The position numbers were made by a program, and so were the translations under genes. Below are positions 27,745 to 39,490 of a DNA stretch of 64,000 nt, in pieces. The stretch covers positions 37,179 to 101,178 of the forward strand of contig CAMNGC010000005.1 of the NCBI GenBank assembly GCA_946537885.1, in the 5' to 3' direction. The DNA is from an uncultured Clostridia bacterium. Its GTDB lineage: Bacteria > Bacillota > Clostridia > Saccharofermentanales > Saccharofermentanaceae. The first letter of the stretch is position 1; every line of letters begins with the position of its first letter. The notes under the pieces were generated by a model. The model ran no database searches and was not told the DNA's origin. It was given only the letters and a program-made list of their open reading frames with translations.

Positions 27745-29085
27745 GTGAGTACTGTTATCAGTTTACTGATCGTTCTGTTTTTTGTATTGGTCAATGCCTT
27801 TTTCTCGGGCACGGAGATGGCTGTCATCACTCTTAATGATGCCAAGATACATAAGCTCTCCGAGGACGGAGATCGCAAGGCCCGCCGCGTTATCGGATTT
27901 ATCGACAATCCCGGAAGGTTTCTGGCGACCATTCAGGTCGGGGTTACTTTCGCAGGCTTCCTGTCATCGGCCTTTGCCGCGAGTAACTTTTCGAGCAAAT
28001 TGGCAGGGATATTGCCGGGAAGCGGAAGCTGGAAAGAACCGCTCTGCACCGTCCTCATCACGCTTATCCTGTCTTATTTCTCGCTGGTATTGGGCGAGTT
28101 GGTCCCCAAAAGGATAGCTCAGAACTATCCGGAGAAATGGTCTTATGCGGCGGCAGGGCTGGTAAAGAGCTTCGGTGCCATCGCCCGTCCCTTTGTCGCT
28201 TTCCTCACGCTGTCCACCAATGCCATCTTAAGGCTTCTTCATATCGATCCCGACGATAACGACAAGAGTGTTACGGAGGAGGAGATCCGCATGATGGTAG
28301 ATGTCGGATCCGAGAGCGGCAATATCGAGGATACCGAGAAGGAGATGATCGAAAATATTTTCGAGTTCAATGACAAGGAAGTCTCCGAGATCATGACTCA
28401 CCGTAAAAAGATCGTCTCACTGCCGATAGATGCTACTTACGAAGAGACCATGAACGTAGCCCGTAACGAGCGCTACACAAGGATACCTGTATATCGCGAT
28501 ACCATCGATGATATCGTGGGAATACTTCATATCAAGGATCTGCTGGGGATTTCTTCTCCTACGGAGGACAAGCCCTTCAATCTGAATTCTCTGATCCGTG
28601 AGCCCCTGATCGTTCATGAGACCCGTAAGATATCGTCCCTCTTTGCAGAGATGAAGACATGCGGAATGCAGATGGCCGTCATTCTTGATGAGTACGGCGG
28701 AACCATGGGGATCTGCACCATCGAGGATATGTTGGAGGAGATCGTAGGCAACATCACCGACGAGTTCGATGATGAGGAGCAGGAGATAATCAAGCTGAGC
28801 AACGGGGATTTTATCGTTGCCGGCGATACTACTTTAAGTGATCTCGAGGGCTTGCTCGACATGGAGATCGTGGAGGAGGATTCGGAGTACGACACTATCG
28901 CAGGTCTCGTGATCCAGCTTCTTGACAGAGTTCCCGAGGAGCGCGAAAAGCCTGTCGTCACATTTAAGAATCTGCAGATCAGAGTCCTCTCGGTCCAGGA
29001 AAGATGGATATCCAGAGTCATGATCCATGTCCTTCCCCCGCCCAAAGCTGACGAGGAAGAAAGAAAAGACAGGGCCGATGAGTAA
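27745..29085 (+). CDS. CorC/HlyC-family membrane protein (CNNM-CBS-CorC)
   Basis: 446 residues. An N-terminal CNNM transmembrane domain (about 1-190, with FFSGTEMAVITLND and SLVLGELVPKRIA) is followed by a CBS pair (about 205-330, EIMTHRKKIVSLP...) and a C-terminal CorC/HlyC domain (about 345-430). Homologues are linked to magnesium or other divalent cation efflux; 'hemolysin' labels are historical. The start is GTG with AAGGTG upstream. It overlaps the HAD gene by 8 nt. Confidence 0.88.
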   Translation: MSTVISLLIVLFFVLVNAFFSGTEMAVITLNDAKIHKLSEDGDRKARRVIGFIDNPGRFLATIQVGVTFAGFLSSAFAASNFSSKLAGILPGSGSWKEPLCTVLITLILSYFSLVLGELVPKRIAQNYPEKWSYAAAGLVKSFGAIARPFVAFLTLSTNAILRLLHIDPDDNDKSVTEEEIRMMVDVGSESGNIEDTEKEMIENIFEFNDKEVSEIMTHRKKIVSLPIDATYEETMNVARNERYTRIPVYRDTIDDIVGILHIKDLLGISSPTEDKPFNLNSLIREPLIVHETRKISSLFAEMKTCGMQMAVILDEYGGTMGICTIEDMLEEIVGNITDEFDDEEQEIIKLSNGDFIVAGDTTLSDLEGLLDMEIVEEDSEYDTIAGLVIQLLDRVPEEREKPVVTFKNLQIRVLSVQERWISRVMIHVLPPPKADEEERKDRADE

Positions 29086-29737
29086 ATACGAGGCTGTATT
29101 CTACGATTTTGACGGAACCCTTGCCGATTCGATCCCGGTCATTATGGCTTGCTTTCATATGGCCTATGAGAGGGTCTTCGGCTTTTGCGACAGAAGCGAT
29201 GAGGATCTTATGAGCTACATCGGCAAACCCCTCGAAAGCACCTTTGAGATGCACGGCCCCGAGCTCTGTAAAACACTTACCGATACATATCTCGATATCA
29301 ACGAAAAGATGCTCCGCGAAGATGCCATCGACCTCTTCCCCGGGGTCATGGAGGATCTTCTCTATCTCAAGAGTCTGGGGATCAGGCAGGGGATAATGAC
29401 TTCCAAAAGAGAAGATTCCTGTATGACAACGGTCAGACTGAAGGGGATGGAGGAGATTTTCGATGCATATGTATTTAAGGAAGACAGCAGGAAGCACAAG
29501 CCTGATGCCGAGCCTTTGATAGTAGCGGCCGAGAAGATCGGGACAGATGATCCCTCGAAGATCCTTTATGTTGGCGACGCCCTGCCAGATCTGCTGTGCG
29601 CGAGAAATGCCGGAGCGGGATTTGCTCTTGTAGACTGGAGCCTGATGGAATTAGGAGACGAGGTAAATGATCCGAAGATATATAAGATCAAGGCTTTACG
29701 TGACATTTCTTGCATTATCAGAGAGGGCGAATTATAA
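29078..29737 (+). CDS. HAD-superfamily hydrolase
   Basis: 219 residues, with motif I FYDFDGTLADS at the N-terminus, TSKR in motif II and the acidic motif ILYVGDALPDLLCARNAG. A helical cap lies between. It is of the phosphoglycolate phosphatase/PpaX type by layout, but the substrate cannot be assigned. ATG 29078 overlaps the end of the upstream gene by 8 nt; the frame is open from 29027, but that would place 17 extra residues before the core. Confidence 0.82.
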   Translation: MSKYEAVFYDFDGTLADSIPVIMACFHMAYERVFGFCDRSDEDLMSYIGKPLESTFEMHGPELCKTLTDTYLDINEKMLREDAIDLFPGVMEDLLYLKSLGIRQGIMTSKREDSCMTTVRLKGMEEIFDAYVFKEDSRKHKPDAEPLIVAAEKIGTDDPSKILYVGDALPDLLCARNAGAGFALVDWSLMELGDEVNDPKIYKIKALRDISCIIREGEL

Positions 29738-29782
29738 TATACCTTGCTGTTTTGCAGGATTATACAAAGGAAGGTTATCCAA

Positions 29783-31339
29783 ATGGCAAGTTCTGAGAAG
29801 TTGAATAAGGGACGTAAGGTAGCGAAGCGTAATAAGATCATCGTTGGTCTTATCATTGCGCTCGGCGTTCTTATTATCGCAGGTTATATCATTCACATAA
29901 CAGGTGTACTCCCCAAGACGGTTACAGCTGTTAAGATCGTTGAGACCGACGAGAACGGTCACTCCAAGACGATCAAGAAGGCATCCGTCCTCGAGACACA
30001 GTTCCACTACAGAGAGGTTTATAATACCAATGCTTATCAGTATATGTATGCATATGGCGTAAGTGACTTTGATGACGTAGCCGATCCCGAGACAGGCAAG
30101 ACATATAATGAGATGATGTATGATCAGGCTGCTGCCGAGATCATGAATATCACGGTTCTCGGAAGAGAGATCAAGAATTACGATAATTTCTATTCCGCAG
30201 CTGACAGATTCACGGAAAGCTCTATCGACGAAATCCGCGATCAGGCTGATGAGAGAGACTGGACAGCAGACAGACTCCTGCAGTCCACATACGGCACGGG
30301 TATGACGGTAAATCAGTACCGTAAATTCCTCCGTGAGGAGATCCGTGTTCAGGAATTCGAGAATTACATAAACCAGTTCGAGCTCCTTCCTTCTGAAGAG
30401 GAGATCCAGGCTGCTTATGACAGCAACCCTACGATCTATGATTCGGTTGACTTTAACTCCTACTATTTTCCTTATGAGTTAGACGATGAGGGTAATGTAA
30501 CTGATACACAGCCCGCTCTTGATGCCGCTAACGAAGTAATCGATGCGGTAGAAAACGGAAGCGATTTTAACGATGCGGTTATCGAAGTGCTCCTCGAGGA
30601 TGAGGAGGCAAATGCTTCTAAGCTCAGCGCATTCGGATATGTGGCTGACGAAGACGGTAACCTTACGGCTCCCGAGGAAGAGCCTGAGACAGATCCTACG
30701 CTTATGGAGGATTGGTCTTTCAGCGAGGCTGAGACATATAAGTTCGAAGAGTTCCTTTTCGATGATGAGACAGAAGCCGGTGATACGATCGTTGTCGAGG
30801 CAGATAATGGCGTATATGCCCTCTGCATGATCGAGAGAGGCACAGACGACGAGACCACCGTAGCATATAGAACCCTCACTCTTGCAACAGGCGTTTCTTC
30901 CGCTACGGATTCCGAGGAAGACATTCTTGAGGCCGTCGCGGAGACAACAGCTGAGGCAAACGGCCTTGTAGCAGCTCCCATGACTTCTCTTGAGTTCACA
31001 AAACTGGTTAAGGATAATACCGATAAAGCAGATGAGATCATCGACGGCGGTTATGAGGAAGGTGTTACGGCAGACAGCTTCGAGGGTGCTACGGGTGCCC
31101 AGGAGCAGCTTGGACAGTGGCTCTTCGATCCGGCTCGCAAGGTTGGCGATGTTACCGTCATAGAGTCCGATGACCACAGCACAGTAACGATCTATTACTT
31201 CGACAGCAGCGTTCCCGCATGGATGTACACAGCCCAGCTCGAGGCTCGCACAACAACTTACAACACATGGACAAGCGGCCTGCTGGCTAATGTCACATAC
31301 GATATCTCTTACAAGTTGATGGACAGATTTATCTACTGA
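29783..31339 (+). CDS. Membrane-anchored SurA/PrsA-like protein
   Basis: 518 residues. A basic N-terminus and one transmembrane helix (about 20-40) anchor a large extracytoplasmic part. This has a helical SurA_N-like region (about 60-215) and a later domain with a VYALCMIERG segment in the place of a parvulin domain. Acidic composition is marked. It probably aids folding of exported proteins; whether it has prolyl isomerase activity is unclear. AGGAAGG lies 8 nt before ATG 29783. It ends before a strong terminator and the rpoB promoter. Confidence 0.65.
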   Translation: MASSEKLNKGRKVAKRNKIIVGLIIALGVLIIAGYIIHITGVLPKTVTAVKIVETDENGHSKTIKKASVLETQFHYREVYNTNAYQYMYAYGVSDFDDVADPETGKTYNEMMYDQAAAEIMNITVLGREIKNYDNFYSAADRFTESSIDEIRDQADERDWTADRLLQSTYGTGMTVNQYRKFLREEIRVQEFENYINQFELLPSEEEIQAAYDSNPTIYDSVDFNSYYFPYELDDEGNVTDTQPALDAANEVIDAVENGSDFNDAVIEVLLEDEEANASKLSAFGYVADEDGNLTAPEEEPETDPTLMEDWSFSEAETYKFEEFLFDDETEAGDTIVVEADNGVYALCMIERGTDDETTVAYRTLTLATGVSSATDSEEDILEAVAETTAEANGLVAAPMTSLEFTKLVKDNTDKADEIIDGGYEEGVTADSFEGATGAQEQLGQWLFDPARKVGDVTVIESDDHSTVTIYYFDSSVPAWMYTAQLEARTTTYNTWTSGLLANVTYDISYKLMDRFIY

Positions 31340-31354
31340 TCAGTATAACGAAAA

Positions 31355-31390
31355 GGTCCGTCCGGCAGTCCGGACGGACCTTTATTTTTC
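31355..31390 (+). terminator. Rho-independent terminator upstream of rpoB
   Basis: Perfect 11-bp stem GGTCCGTCCGG/CCGGACGGACC with a CAGT loop, followed by a T-rich tail. It separates the SurA/PrsA-like gene from the rpoBC unit. Confidence 0.93.
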
Positions 31391-31392
31391 CG

Positions 31393-31429
31393 TTGACAAC
31401 TCTTGACATGGTGCGTATAATCTTATAAT
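31393..31429 (+). promoter_or_regulatory. Tandem sigma-A promoters for rpoBC
   Basis: Two consensus -35 hexamers TTGACA (31393-31398, 31403-31408) and two TATAAT -10 hexamers (31416-31421, 31424-31429) are interleaved. The first pair has the ideal 17-nt spacer; the second has 15. All four match consensus exactly, as expected for a strong housekeeping promoter. Confidence 0.88.
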
Positions 31430-31472
31430 GCGTCGTAATGTGGAGGGGTGTGCGCGCCCTTCTTACTTGACG

Positions 31473-31539
31473 AAAATAGCATTTTGTGGTATATCATAAA
31501 GCTATTTTACCCAAATAAGCCGCTCAGACGCGAGTCTGA
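31473..31539 (+). promoter_or_regulatory. Structured 5' leader of rpoB
   Basis: The roughly 130-nt leader between promoter and rpoB start holds two hairpins. AAAATAGC (31473-31480) pairs with GCTATTTT (31501-31508). TCAGAC/GTCTGA (31524-31539) closes a GCGA tetraloop 10 nt before the ribosome-binding site. No terminator tail is seen. A role in translational or transcriptional control is inference. Confidence 0.45.
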
Positions 31540-31564
31540 AGCATGTTCAAGAGGTGATTTGATA

Positions 31565-34500
31565 ATGGTGCATTCCGTCAAACAGGGCAAGACTGAGCGT
31601 ATGTCCTACTCTCGTATCAACGAGGTAATCGAGGTACCAAATCTTATCGAGATCCAGAAGAATTCCTATAATTGGTTTCTCGATGAGGGTATTCAGCAGA
31701 TTTTTCAGGAAGTTTCTCCTGTAACCGATTCTCAGGGTATCTGGGAAGTTTATTTTCTCGATAAAGAGTTTAATCCGGATGAACCGATATGCAGCCTTGA
31801 TGAGTGCCGTGAGAAAGACAGCAACTATGCGGCCCATCTTAAGATCAAGCTCCGTCTTCGTAACACAGAGACGGGTGAGAGCAAGGAACAGGAAGCCTAT
31901 GTAGGCGAATTCCCCATCATGACAGAGCACGGCACATTCGTTATCAATGGTGCCGAGCGAGTAATCATAAGCCAGATCGTCCGTTCCCCGGGAGCTTATT
32001 TCGGAACAGAGAGCGGTAAGAGAGGCGAAGTTCTTCACACATCCCAGATCATTCCTAACAGAGGCGCATGGCTGGAGCTCGAAGAAGATGAGAATGGCGT
32101 AGTCAGCGTTCGTGTTGACCGTACGCGTAAGTTCCCTTTGACGATCTTCCTTAAGGCGCTGGGCCTTTCCACTAACGAGGAGATCATTGATACATTCGGT
32201 GACCTTGAGGCGCTGAGGATCACTCTTGAGAAAGATACATGTAAATCCGCAGAAGAGGCACTTGTAACTTTCTACTCCAAGGTACGTCCCGGTGATCCTG
32301 CATCTGCCGAGGTAGCAAGAACGCACCTGAATAACCTGTTTTTCGATGCAAGACGTTATGATCTTGCAAGAGTAGGTATATATAAGATCAATAAGAAACT
32401 CGGTCTTTCCGCCAGAATCGCCGGACATAAGTCTGCTGAGGATATCGTGACGGAAGACGGTGAGCTTCTCCTTGCCAAGGATACTGTTATCACATCCGAG
32501 AAGGCTCTCGAGATCGAAGATGCCGGTATCACAAGCGTAATGGTATATCCTATCCGTAAGGCCGGTGATACTATTGAGATCTCCGATGTTGCCTTTAAGG
32601 TAGTAGGTAACGGCAGGGTTGATGCTGACAAGTTTATCCGCGCCAGCTTCGCGGCTAAGGATCTCAAGGGCTTTGATATCAAGAACACACCCATCAACGA
32701 GCGTGTTCGCGTAAGCGTATTAAGGGATATCATCCAGAATATCCGCGATAACTGCAAGAAGAGTGAGTACGCCAAGGAGCTCGGCTATGTTCTCGAGGAG
32801 AGAAGAGGCGAGCTGATGCCTAAGAGCCTTGTAGTTGACGACATCTATGCGATGGTTTCCTACTTCCTCGGTATCAGAGCAGGTATCGGAACGATCGACA
32901 ACATTGACCATTTGGGTAACAGAAGGATCCGTTCCGTAGGTGAGCTCCTCCAGAACCAGATGCGTCAGGGTATGGCTCGTGTAGAGAAGAATATCCGTGA
33001 GAGAATGGCTTCCATTGATGATAAGGAGTCCGAGAAGGTAACAGCAGCATCCCTTGTTAACACAAGACCTCTGTCTGCTGCATTCCGTGAGTTCTTCGGT
33101 TCTTCCCAGCTGTCCCAGTTCGGTGACCAGCAGAATCCTCTTGCAGAGCTGACTCATAAGAGAAGACTTTCCGCATTGGGTCCGGGCGGACTTTCCAGAG
33201 ACCGTGCTTCCTTCGAGGTTCGTGATATTCACTCCTCCCACTACGGAAGAATGTGTCCTATCGAGACACCTGAAGGTCCTAACATCGGTCTTATCACATC
33301 ACTTGCAACATATGCCAGAGTTAACAAGTACGGCTTTATCGAGACTCCTTACCGTCTTTATGACAAGGATAAGGGTGTCGTTACAGACGAAGTAAGGTAT
33401 ATGACAGCCGACGAGGAGGATATGTACAACATCGCTCAGGCTAATGAGCCTCTCGACGATGACGGACATTTCACAAATAAGCGAGTTGTCTGCAGACACC
33501 TCGATCAGTTCCTGCAGCTTGATCCCGCACATGTTGACTACATGGACGTATCTCCTAAGCAGCTTGTATCTGTATCTACGAGCCTTATTCCTTTCTTGGG
33601 CAACGATGATGCTAACCGTGCCCTCATGGGTTCGAACATGCAGCGTCAGGCAGTTCCGCTCATCAAACCGGATGCTCCTATCATCGGTACCGGTATGGAG
33701 TATCGTGCCGCCAAGGATTCTGGCGTTTGTAAGGTAGCTAAGCGTGACGGTACGGTAAGCCGTGTTACCGCTGATCTTATCGAGGTAACGACAACAGATG
33801 GTCAGAAGGATACATATAAGCTTGCTAAGTACCAAAGATCCAACCAGAGCACATGCATCAACCAGAGACCTATCGTAAGTATCGGTGAAGAGGTCAAGGC
33901 AGGTGATGTTATCGCTGACGGTCCTTCTACAGATCAAGGTGAGCTGGCTCTCGGTAAGAATATCCTTATCGGATTTACAACTTGGGAAGGTTACAACTAC
34001 GAGGATGCTGTTCTTGTAAACGAGAGGATCGTAAGAGACGATGTTTACACATCCATCCATATCGAGGAATACGAGTGCGAGGCAAGAGATACCAAACTCG
34101 GTGCCGAGGAGATCACAAGAGAAGTTCCTAATGTAGGTGACGACGCTCTGACAAACCTTGACGAGAACGGTATCATCCGTATCGGTGCAGAGGTTAAGTC
34201 AGGTGACATTCTGGTAGGTAAGGTTTCTCCTAAGGGTGAGACGGATCCTACAGCCGAGGAGAGACTCTACAGAGCGATCTTCGGTGATCGTGCCCGTGAA
34301 GTCAGGGATACATCCCTGCATGTGCCTCACGGCGAGTCAGGTGTAGTCGTTGATATCGATGTCTTCACAAAGGAGACCAACCCCAACCTTAAGAATTCCG
34401 TTAACAAGATGGTCCGCGTTTATATCGCTCAGAAGAGAAAGCTCTCCGTTGGTGATAAGATGGCCGGACGTCACGGTAACAAGGGTGTTGTCTCGAGGAT

Positions 34501-35344
34501 CCTGCCTGAGGAGGATATGCCTTTCCTTCCCGACGGTACCACACTCGATATCGTACTGAACCCTCTGGGCGTTCCTTCCCGAATGAATATCGGTCAGTTG
34601 CTTGAGGTTCACCTCGGCCGCGCTGCCCGAGCTCTTAACTGGAAGATTGCTACACCTGTTTTCGATGGTGCGACAGAGAATGATATCATGGAGGCCTTCC
34701 AGCTTGCAGGTATCGACAGCGACGGTAAGACTTTGCTCTATGACGGACGTACGGGTGAGCCTTTTGAGAACAGAGTAACAGTCGGTGTTATGTACTACCT
34801 GAAGCTCCATCACCTTGTTGATGATAAGATGCATGCCCGTTCAATCGGACCTTACTCCATCGTTACCCAGCAGCCTCTCGGAGGTAAAGCTCAGTTCGGT
34901 GGTCAGAGATTCGGTGAGATGGAGGTTTGGGCCCTTGAGGCTTACGGTGCAGCTCATACACTGCAGGAGATCCTGACAGTTAAGTCGGATGATATCGAGG
35001 GCCGTTCCAAGACCTACGATGCCATCATCAGAGGCAAGAATGTTCCTGCTTCCGGTATCCCTGAGTCCTTTAACGTATTGACGAGCGAGCTCAAGGCACT
35101 TGCACTTGATGTAACTCTCTATACTGATAATGATGAAGAGTATAAGATGCCCAGCAGCTCATCCGACAGCGCATTAAACGAGATGGATGAGAACACAAGA
35201 CGTGAGTTTGACGAGGATTCAACTGACTTTAATCCGGATGACATCCTGAATTCCGGATTCGTTGAGACCAATGAGGACGGTTCCATCATGGAAAGCGACA
35301 GCTTTGATGACGGAGACGACTTCGATTCGGATATTGATGAATAA
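31565..35344 (+). CDS. rpoB: DNA-directed RNA polymerase subunit beta
   Basis: 1259 residues carrying the expected conserved blocks, including the rifampicin-pocket region [50 protein letters not shown] and [14 protein letters not shown]. The last 60 residues form a very acidic tail. ATG 31565, preceded by AGAGGTGAT, begins at [17 protein letters not shown]; the frame extends upstream to 31448 through sequence that looks like leader. In the rifampicin region Gly and Gln stand where E. coli has Met515 and Asn518. rpoC follows after 47 nt. Confidence 0.97.
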   Translation: MVHSVKQGKTERMSYSRINEVIEVPNLIEIQKNSYNWFLDEGIQQIFQEVSPVTDSQGIWEVYFLDKEFNPDEPICSLDECREKDSNYAAHLKIKLRLRNTETGESKEQEAYVGEFPIMTEHGTFVINGAERVIISQIVRSPGAYFGTESGKRGEVLHTSQIIPNRGAWLELEEDENGVVSVRVDRTRKFPLTIFLKALGLSTNEEIIDTFGDLEALRITLEKDTCKSAEEALVTFYSKVRPGDPASAEVARTHLNNLFFDARRYDLARVGIYKINKKLGLSARIAGHKSAEDIVTEDGELLLAKDTVITSEKALEIEDAGITSVMVYPIRKAGDTIEISDVAFKVVGNGRVDADKFIRASFAAKDLKGFDIKNTPINERVRVSVLRDIIQNIRDNCKKSEYAKELGYVLEERRGELMPKSLVVDDIYAMVSYFLGIRAGIGTIDNIDHLGNRRIRSVGELLQNQMRQGMARVEKNIRERMASIDDKESEKVTAASLVNTRPLSAAFREFFGSSQLSQFGDQQNPLAELTHKRRLSALGPGGLSRDRASFEVRDIHSSHYGRMCPIETPEGPNIGLITSLATYARVNKYGFIETPYRLYDKDKGVVTDEVRYMTADEEDMYNIAQANEPLDDDGHFTNKRVVCRHLDQFLQLDPAHVDYMDVSPKQLVSVSTSLIPFLGNDDANRALMGSNMQRQAVPLIKPDAPIIGTGMEYRAAKDSGVCKVAKRDGTVSRVTADLIEVTTTDGQKDTYKLAKYQRSNQSTCINQRPIVSIGEEVKAGDVIADGPSTDQGELALGKNILIGFTTWEGYNYEDAVLVNERIVRDDVYTSIHIEEYECEARDTKLGAEEITREVPNVGDDALTNLDENGIIRIGAEVKSGDILVGKVSPKGETDPTAEERLYRAIFGDRAREVRDTSLHVPHGESGVVVDIDVFTKETNPNLKNSVNKMVRVYIAQKRKLSVGDKMAGRHGNKGVVSRILPEEDMPFLPDGTTLDIVLNPLGVPSRMNIGQLLEVHLGRAARALNWKIATPVFDGATENDIMEAFQLAGIDSDGKTLLYDGRTGEPFENRVTVGVMYYLKLHHLVDDKMHARSIGPYSIVTQQPLGGKAQFGGQRFGEMEVWALEAYGAAHTLQEILTVKSDDIEGRSKTYDAIIRGKNVPASGIPESFNVLTSELKALALDVTLYTDNDEEYKMPSSSSDSALNEMDENTRREFDEDSTDFNPDDILNSGFVETNEDGSIMESDSFDDGDDFDSDIDE

Positions 35345-35391
35345 TCATTGAACTTGTTAGCTTTTGTCACAGGAAGGAGACTTCAATTAAT

Positions 35392-38300
35392 ATGTATGAT
35401 TCAAATCATTTAACGTCTATCGGCATTAAGCTCGCTTCGCCTGAGGTCATCAAAGGCTGGTCTCATGGTGAGGTTAAGAAGCCGGAGACAATAAACTACC
35501 GCACACAGAAGCCTGAGACAGACGGTCTGTTCTGTGAGAAGATCTTCGGACCCACAAAGTCTTGGGAGTGCCACTGCGGTAAATATAAGAAGATCCGTTA
35601 TAAGGGCATGGTCTGCGACCGATGCGGTGTTGAGGTTACTAAGAATACCGTTCGTCGTGAGAGAATGGGTCACATCGAGTTGGCTGCCCCCGTATCACAT
35701 ATTTGGTACTTCAGAGGCATCCCCAGCCGTATGAGCCTTATCCTTGATATTCCGCCGAAGACTCTCGAAAGAGTTCTCTACTTCGCTTCTTACATCGTAC
35801 TTGATCCCGGAACAACGGATCTCGTTAGATGTGAGACCATCGATGAGCAGAGATACAGAGAGTATGTAATGAAGTACGGCAAGAGTGCTTTCGATGCAAG
35901 AATGGGTGCAGAGGCTGTTAAGATCCTCCTGCAGCAGGTTGACATCAACGCTCTGGCTGAGGAACTCAATGAGGAGAGAGCGAAGGCATCCGGCCAGAAG
36001 AAGGCGAGGATCATTAAGAGACTTGAGGTTGTTGAGGCCTTCAAGAACTCCGGTAACAAGCCTGAGTGGATGATCCTGGATGTACTGCCTGTTCTTCCTC
36101 CTGAGCTTCGTCCTATGGTACCTCTGGATGGCGGTCGTTATGCTACATCCGACCTTAATGATCTCTACAGAAGAGTAATCAACAGAAATAACCGTCTTAA
36201 GAAGCTCCTCGATCTCGGCGCTCCGGATATTATCGTAAGGAACGAGAAGAGAATGCTTCAGGAAGCTGTTGACTCCCTGATCGATAACGGCAGAAGAGGC
36301 CGTGCAGTAACAGGTTCCACATCTGCTACAAACAACAGACAGCTCAAGTCCCTCACAGACATGCTCAAGGGTAAGCAGGGACGTTTCCGTCAGAACCTCT
36401 TAGGTAAGCGTGTTGACTATTCCGGTCGTTCGGTTATCGTTGTAGGTCCTGAGCTTAAGATGCATCAGTGCGGTCTGCCTAAGGAGATGGCTCTCGAGCT
36501 CTTCAAGCCTTTTGTAATCAAGAGACTCGTTGAAGACGGCCTCACAGCTAATATCAAGACAGGTCGTCGTATGGTTGACCGTGCAGCCCCGGAAGTTTGG
36601 GGTATCCTCGAGGATATCATCAAGGATCATCCGGTAATGCTCAACCGTGCTCCTACACTTCACAGACTTGGTATCCAGGCATTCGAGCCTATCCTTGTTG
36701 AGGGTCGTGCCATTAAGCTTCACCCTCTCGTATGTACTGCTTTTAACGCCGACTTCGATGGTGACCAGATGGCTGTACACGTACCTTTGTCAGCTGAGGC
36801 ACAGGCTGAGGCAAGATTCCTCATGCTCTCCTGCAATAACCTGCTGAAGCCTCAGGACGGTAACCCTGTTACTGTTCCTACACAGGATATGATCCTCGGT
36901 TGCTACTACCTCACGATGCATCGTGACGGCGCCAAGGGCGAGGGAATGACATTCTCATCAGTTGATGAGGCTATCATGGCATATGATGAGCACCAGCTTG
37001 AGCTCCATGCCAAGGTCGGCATCCGCCTGACAAGAACAATCGACGGTAAGGAAGAGTCCGGTATTGTTCATTCATCTTTCGGTAGATTTATCTTTAATGA
37101 GATCATCCCTCAGGATCTGGGTTATGTTGACAGAAGCCTGCCTGAGAATAAGTTCGCTCTTGAGTGCGACTTCCAGGTTGGTAAGAAGCAGCTGGGTGAT
37201 ATCATCTCCAGAGCCATCAGAGTTCACGGAGCAGGTGAGACGGCCAAGATGCTCGATGACGTTAAGTCCATCGGTTATAAGTACTCCACACGAAGCGGTA
37301 TCTCCATCGGTATCAAGGACATGATCGTTCCTGATATCAAGGACAGAATGATCGCCGAGGCAGATGAGAAGGTTGAGTTCATCACAAAGAAGTACCAGAG
37401 AGGTTTGATGAATGATGACGGTCGTTATAATGCCGTTATCAAGATTTGGAATCAGACAACTAATGACATCACCAAGGAGCTGATAAAGAACCTGCAGCCT
37501 ACTAACCCTATCAAGATGATGGCTGACTCCGGTGCCCGTGGTAACGAGAACCAGATCAAGCAGCTCGCAGGTATGCGTGGTATCATGGCCGCTACATCCG
37601 GTAGAGGTTCCATCGAGATTCCTGTCAAGTCCAACCTCCGTGAAGGTATGAACGTTCTCGAGTTCTTCCTTTCTTCACACGGTTCACGTAAGGCTCTCTC
37701 TGATACCGCTATCAAGACTGCTGACTCCGGTTACCTTACAAGACGTCTCGTAGATGTTGCTCAGGAAGTTATCATCAGCGAAGAGGACTGCGGTACGGAT
37801 GATTTCACATGGGTTAAAGCTATCGTTAATAAGGCTAACGACAAGGAGAATGTGATCAAGTCACTGGCAGATCGACTCACAGGCCGTTATGCCGCAGAGG
37901 ACATCAGTGATCTTACAACAGGTGAGATCCTTGTTCACCGTAACGATCTCATTACTGCCGATGTTGCGAAGAAGATCGAGGAAACAGGCAACAAGAAGGT
38001 TAAGATCAGATCCGTATTCGACTGCCGTTCCAGACATGGTGTCTGCTCCAAGTGCTACGGTATCAACCTTGCAACAGGCCTGCCTACAACAGGTGGCGAG
38101 GCAGTCGGTATCATGGCTGCTCAGTCTATCGGTGAGCCTGGTACACAGCTGACCATGAGAACCTTCCATACCGGTGGTATTGCTACATCCGAGGATATTA
38201 CACAGGGTCTGCCCCGTGTCGAGGAGCTTTTCGAGGCTCGTAAGCCTAAGGGTGAGGCTATCATCTCTCAGATCGACGGTGTCGTAAGGATCGAGGATGG

Positions 38301-39129
38301 TGCCAAGGGTAAGAGAGATATCATTGTTACAGCTTCCCCTGATAACCCTCAGTATGACGAGGACGGTGAGCTCATCACAGAGTGCCGCTACCCTGTAGCT
38401 CTTAACGCTACTATCAAGGTTAATGACGGCGATGAGGTTGAGGCAGCTGATAAGCTCACGGACGGTACTGTAAACCCGAGCGATATTATGAAGATCAAGG
38501 GTGAGCGCGGCGTTGAGAAGTATATCGTAAGCGAAGTTATCAAGGTTTACGATGCCGGTGGTGTTAAGGTCAGTGACAAGCACATCGAGATCATCACACG
38601 TCAGATGCTCAGAAGGATCAGCGTAGAAGATCCGGGAGATACTGATCTCATGACCGGTACAACAGTTGATATGTTCGACTTCCAGGCTGCAAATGAGAAG
38701 GCGGAGGCAGCAGGCCTCAGACCCGCAGTAGGTAAGAAGAAGCTCCTGGGTATTACCAAGGCTTCCCTTTCTACGGATTCCTTCCTCTCCGCTGCTTCCT
38801 TCCAGGAGACAGCAAGAGTTCTTACAGATGCAGCTGTTAAGGGCAAGAAGGATCCGCTCATCGGTCTTAAGGAGAATGTTATCATCGGTTCCATCATCCC
38901 TGCCGGTACAGGTCTCGCAAGGTACAGAAATGTTACTGCAGTACCTGTTATCAAGGAGAATGCCAAGATCATCACAGGTCACGAGTACAACTCCGAGTCT
39001 GAGGATGACGTCGAGCTTTTCGAGAATGATTATCTCGACGAGCTGAGAGCTGAGGAGGCCGCCGAGGAGGCTGCAAGAGCCGCTGAGGAGAAGGCCGCTG
39101 AGGAAAAGATGGTCAAGGAAGAGGCATAA
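35392..39129 (+). CDS. rpoC: DNA-directed RNA polymerase subunit beta'
   Basis: 1245 residues. The N-terminal zinc site CHCGKY...CDRCGVEV, the active-site magnesium loop [12 protein letters not shown] (Asp454, Asp456, Asp458), the second zinc site around [13 protein letters not shown] and the trigger-loop region [16 protein letters not shown] are all present. The C-terminus is an Ala/Glu/Lys-rich stretch. A strong ribosome site (AGGAAGGAG) precedes the ATG. It is cotranscribed with rpoB and ends at a clear terminator. Confidence 0.97.
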   Translation: MYDSNHLTSIGIKLASPEVIKGWSHGEVKKPETINYRTQKPETDGLFCEKIFGPTKSWECHCGKYKKIRYKGMVCDRCGVEVTKNTVRRERMGHIELAAPVSHIWYFRGIPSRMSLILDIPPKTLERVLYFASYIVLDPGTTDLVRCETIDEQRYREYVMKYGKSAFDARMGAEAVKILLQQVDINALAEELNEERAKASGQKKARIIKRLEVVEAFKNSGNKPEWMILDVLPVLPPELRPMVPLDGGRYATSDLNDLYRRVINRNNRLKKLLDLGAPDIIVRNEKRMLQEAVDSLIDNGRRGRAVTGSTSATNNRQLKSLTDMLKGKQGRFRQNLLGKRVDYSGRSVIVVGPELKMHQCGLPKEMALELFKPFVIKRLVEDGLTANIKTGRRMVDRAAPEVWGILEDIIKDHPVMLNRAPTLHRLGIQAFEPILVEGRAIKLHPLVCTAFNADFDGDQMAVHVPLSAEAQAEARFLMLSCNNLLKPQDGNPVTVPTQDMILGCYYLTMHRDGAKGEGMTFSSVDEAIMAYDEHQLELHAKVGIRLTRTIDGKEESGIVHSSFGRFIFNEIIPQDLGYVDRSLPENKFALECDFQVGKKQLGDIISRAIRVHGAGETAKMLDDVKSIGYKYSTRSGISIGIKDMIVPDIKDRMIAEADEKVEFITKKYQRGLMNDDGRYNAVIKIWNQTTNDITKELIKNLQPTNPIKMMADSGARGNENQIKQLAGMRGIMAATSGRGSIEIPVKSNLREGMNVLEFFLSSHGSRKALSDTAIKTADSGYLTRRLVDVAQEVIISEEDCGTDDFTWVKAIVNKANDKENVIKSLADRLTGRYAAEDISDLTTGEILVHRNDLITADVAKKIEETGNKKVKIRSVFDCRSRHGVCSKCYGINLATGLPTTGGEAVGIMAAQSIGEPGTQLTMRTFHTGGIATSEDITQGLPRVEELFEARKPKGEAIISQIDGVVRIEDGAKGKRDIIVTASPDNPQYDEDGELITECRYPVALNATIKVNDGDEVEAADKLTDGTVNPSDIMKIKGERGVEKYIVSEVIKVYDAGGVKVSDKHIEIITRQMLRRISVEDPGDTDLMTGTTVDMFDFQAANEKAEAAGLRPAVGKKKLLGITKASLSTDSFLSAASFQETARVLTDAAVKGKKDPLIGLKENVIIGSIIPAGTGLARYRNVTAVPVIKENAKIITGHEYNSESEDDVELFENDYLDELRAEEAAEEAARAAEEKAAEEKMVKEEA

Positions 39130-39157
39130 TTCCACTAAGACTTAAAATGCAAATAGC

Positions 39158-39187
39158 GCCCCCACTTTTTGAAGTGGGGGCATTTTT
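39158..39187 (+). terminator. Rho-independent terminator of rpoBC
   Basis: A 10-bp GC-rich stem GCCCCCACTT/AAGTGGGGGC with a 4-nt loop and a T-run, 28 nt after the rpoC stop. Confidence 0.93.
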
Positions 39188-39297
39188 GTTGCTGCTTCGT
39201 TTTTGGTGGGGTTTGCATAAGGTTGAAGTGTGCCTTATCAATTACATATACCCACAGACATCATGAAGAACCTTTTTGCTGTTGAAGATCGGCTCGA

Positions 39298-39341
39298 TTT
39301 CCCGGAATATTTCCCTGCATACAGGGAGGTCTACCGGGAAA
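39298..39341. other. Two-part stem-loop in the rpoC-nlpC intergenic region
   Basis: An outer stem TTTCCCGG/CCGGGAAA encloses an inner stem TCCCTG/CAGGGA with a CATA loop, separated by a 6x6 internal loop. It lies in a 360-nt gap (39130-39490) with no convincing gene. A TATAAT at 39463-39468, 23 nt before the next gene, is a likely -10 for that gene. Confidence 0.5.
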
Positions 39342-39490
39342 GCACCTAGCACCTTAGTCTACCGACAGTTTTGGCGTTGCTGAATGCTGTCTCTACATCA
39401 CAGGCGCACTCTTCTGAGCGAAAAGCACGGCTTTAAGCAAGACAGACAAGGGTCATCCGTTGTATAATAGATGGGGCAAAGGAGACAGAT

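Noticed and set aside
31448..31564. N-terminal extension of RpoB
   Set aside because: The frame is open, but it includes leader hairpins and lacks a ribosome site; the family N-terminus begins near 31565 with a good AGAGGTGAT upstream.
37861..39135. 424-residue minus-strand frame
   Set aside because: Fully within rpoC, Leu/Cys/Ile-rich, without recognisable motifs; an antisense shadow.
39220..39440. Pseudogene remnant with one TAG stop after rpoC
   Set aside because: A frame reading PTDIMKNLFAVEDRLDFPEY runs on both sides of a TAG, but the length is within chance for this composition and no family was recognised.
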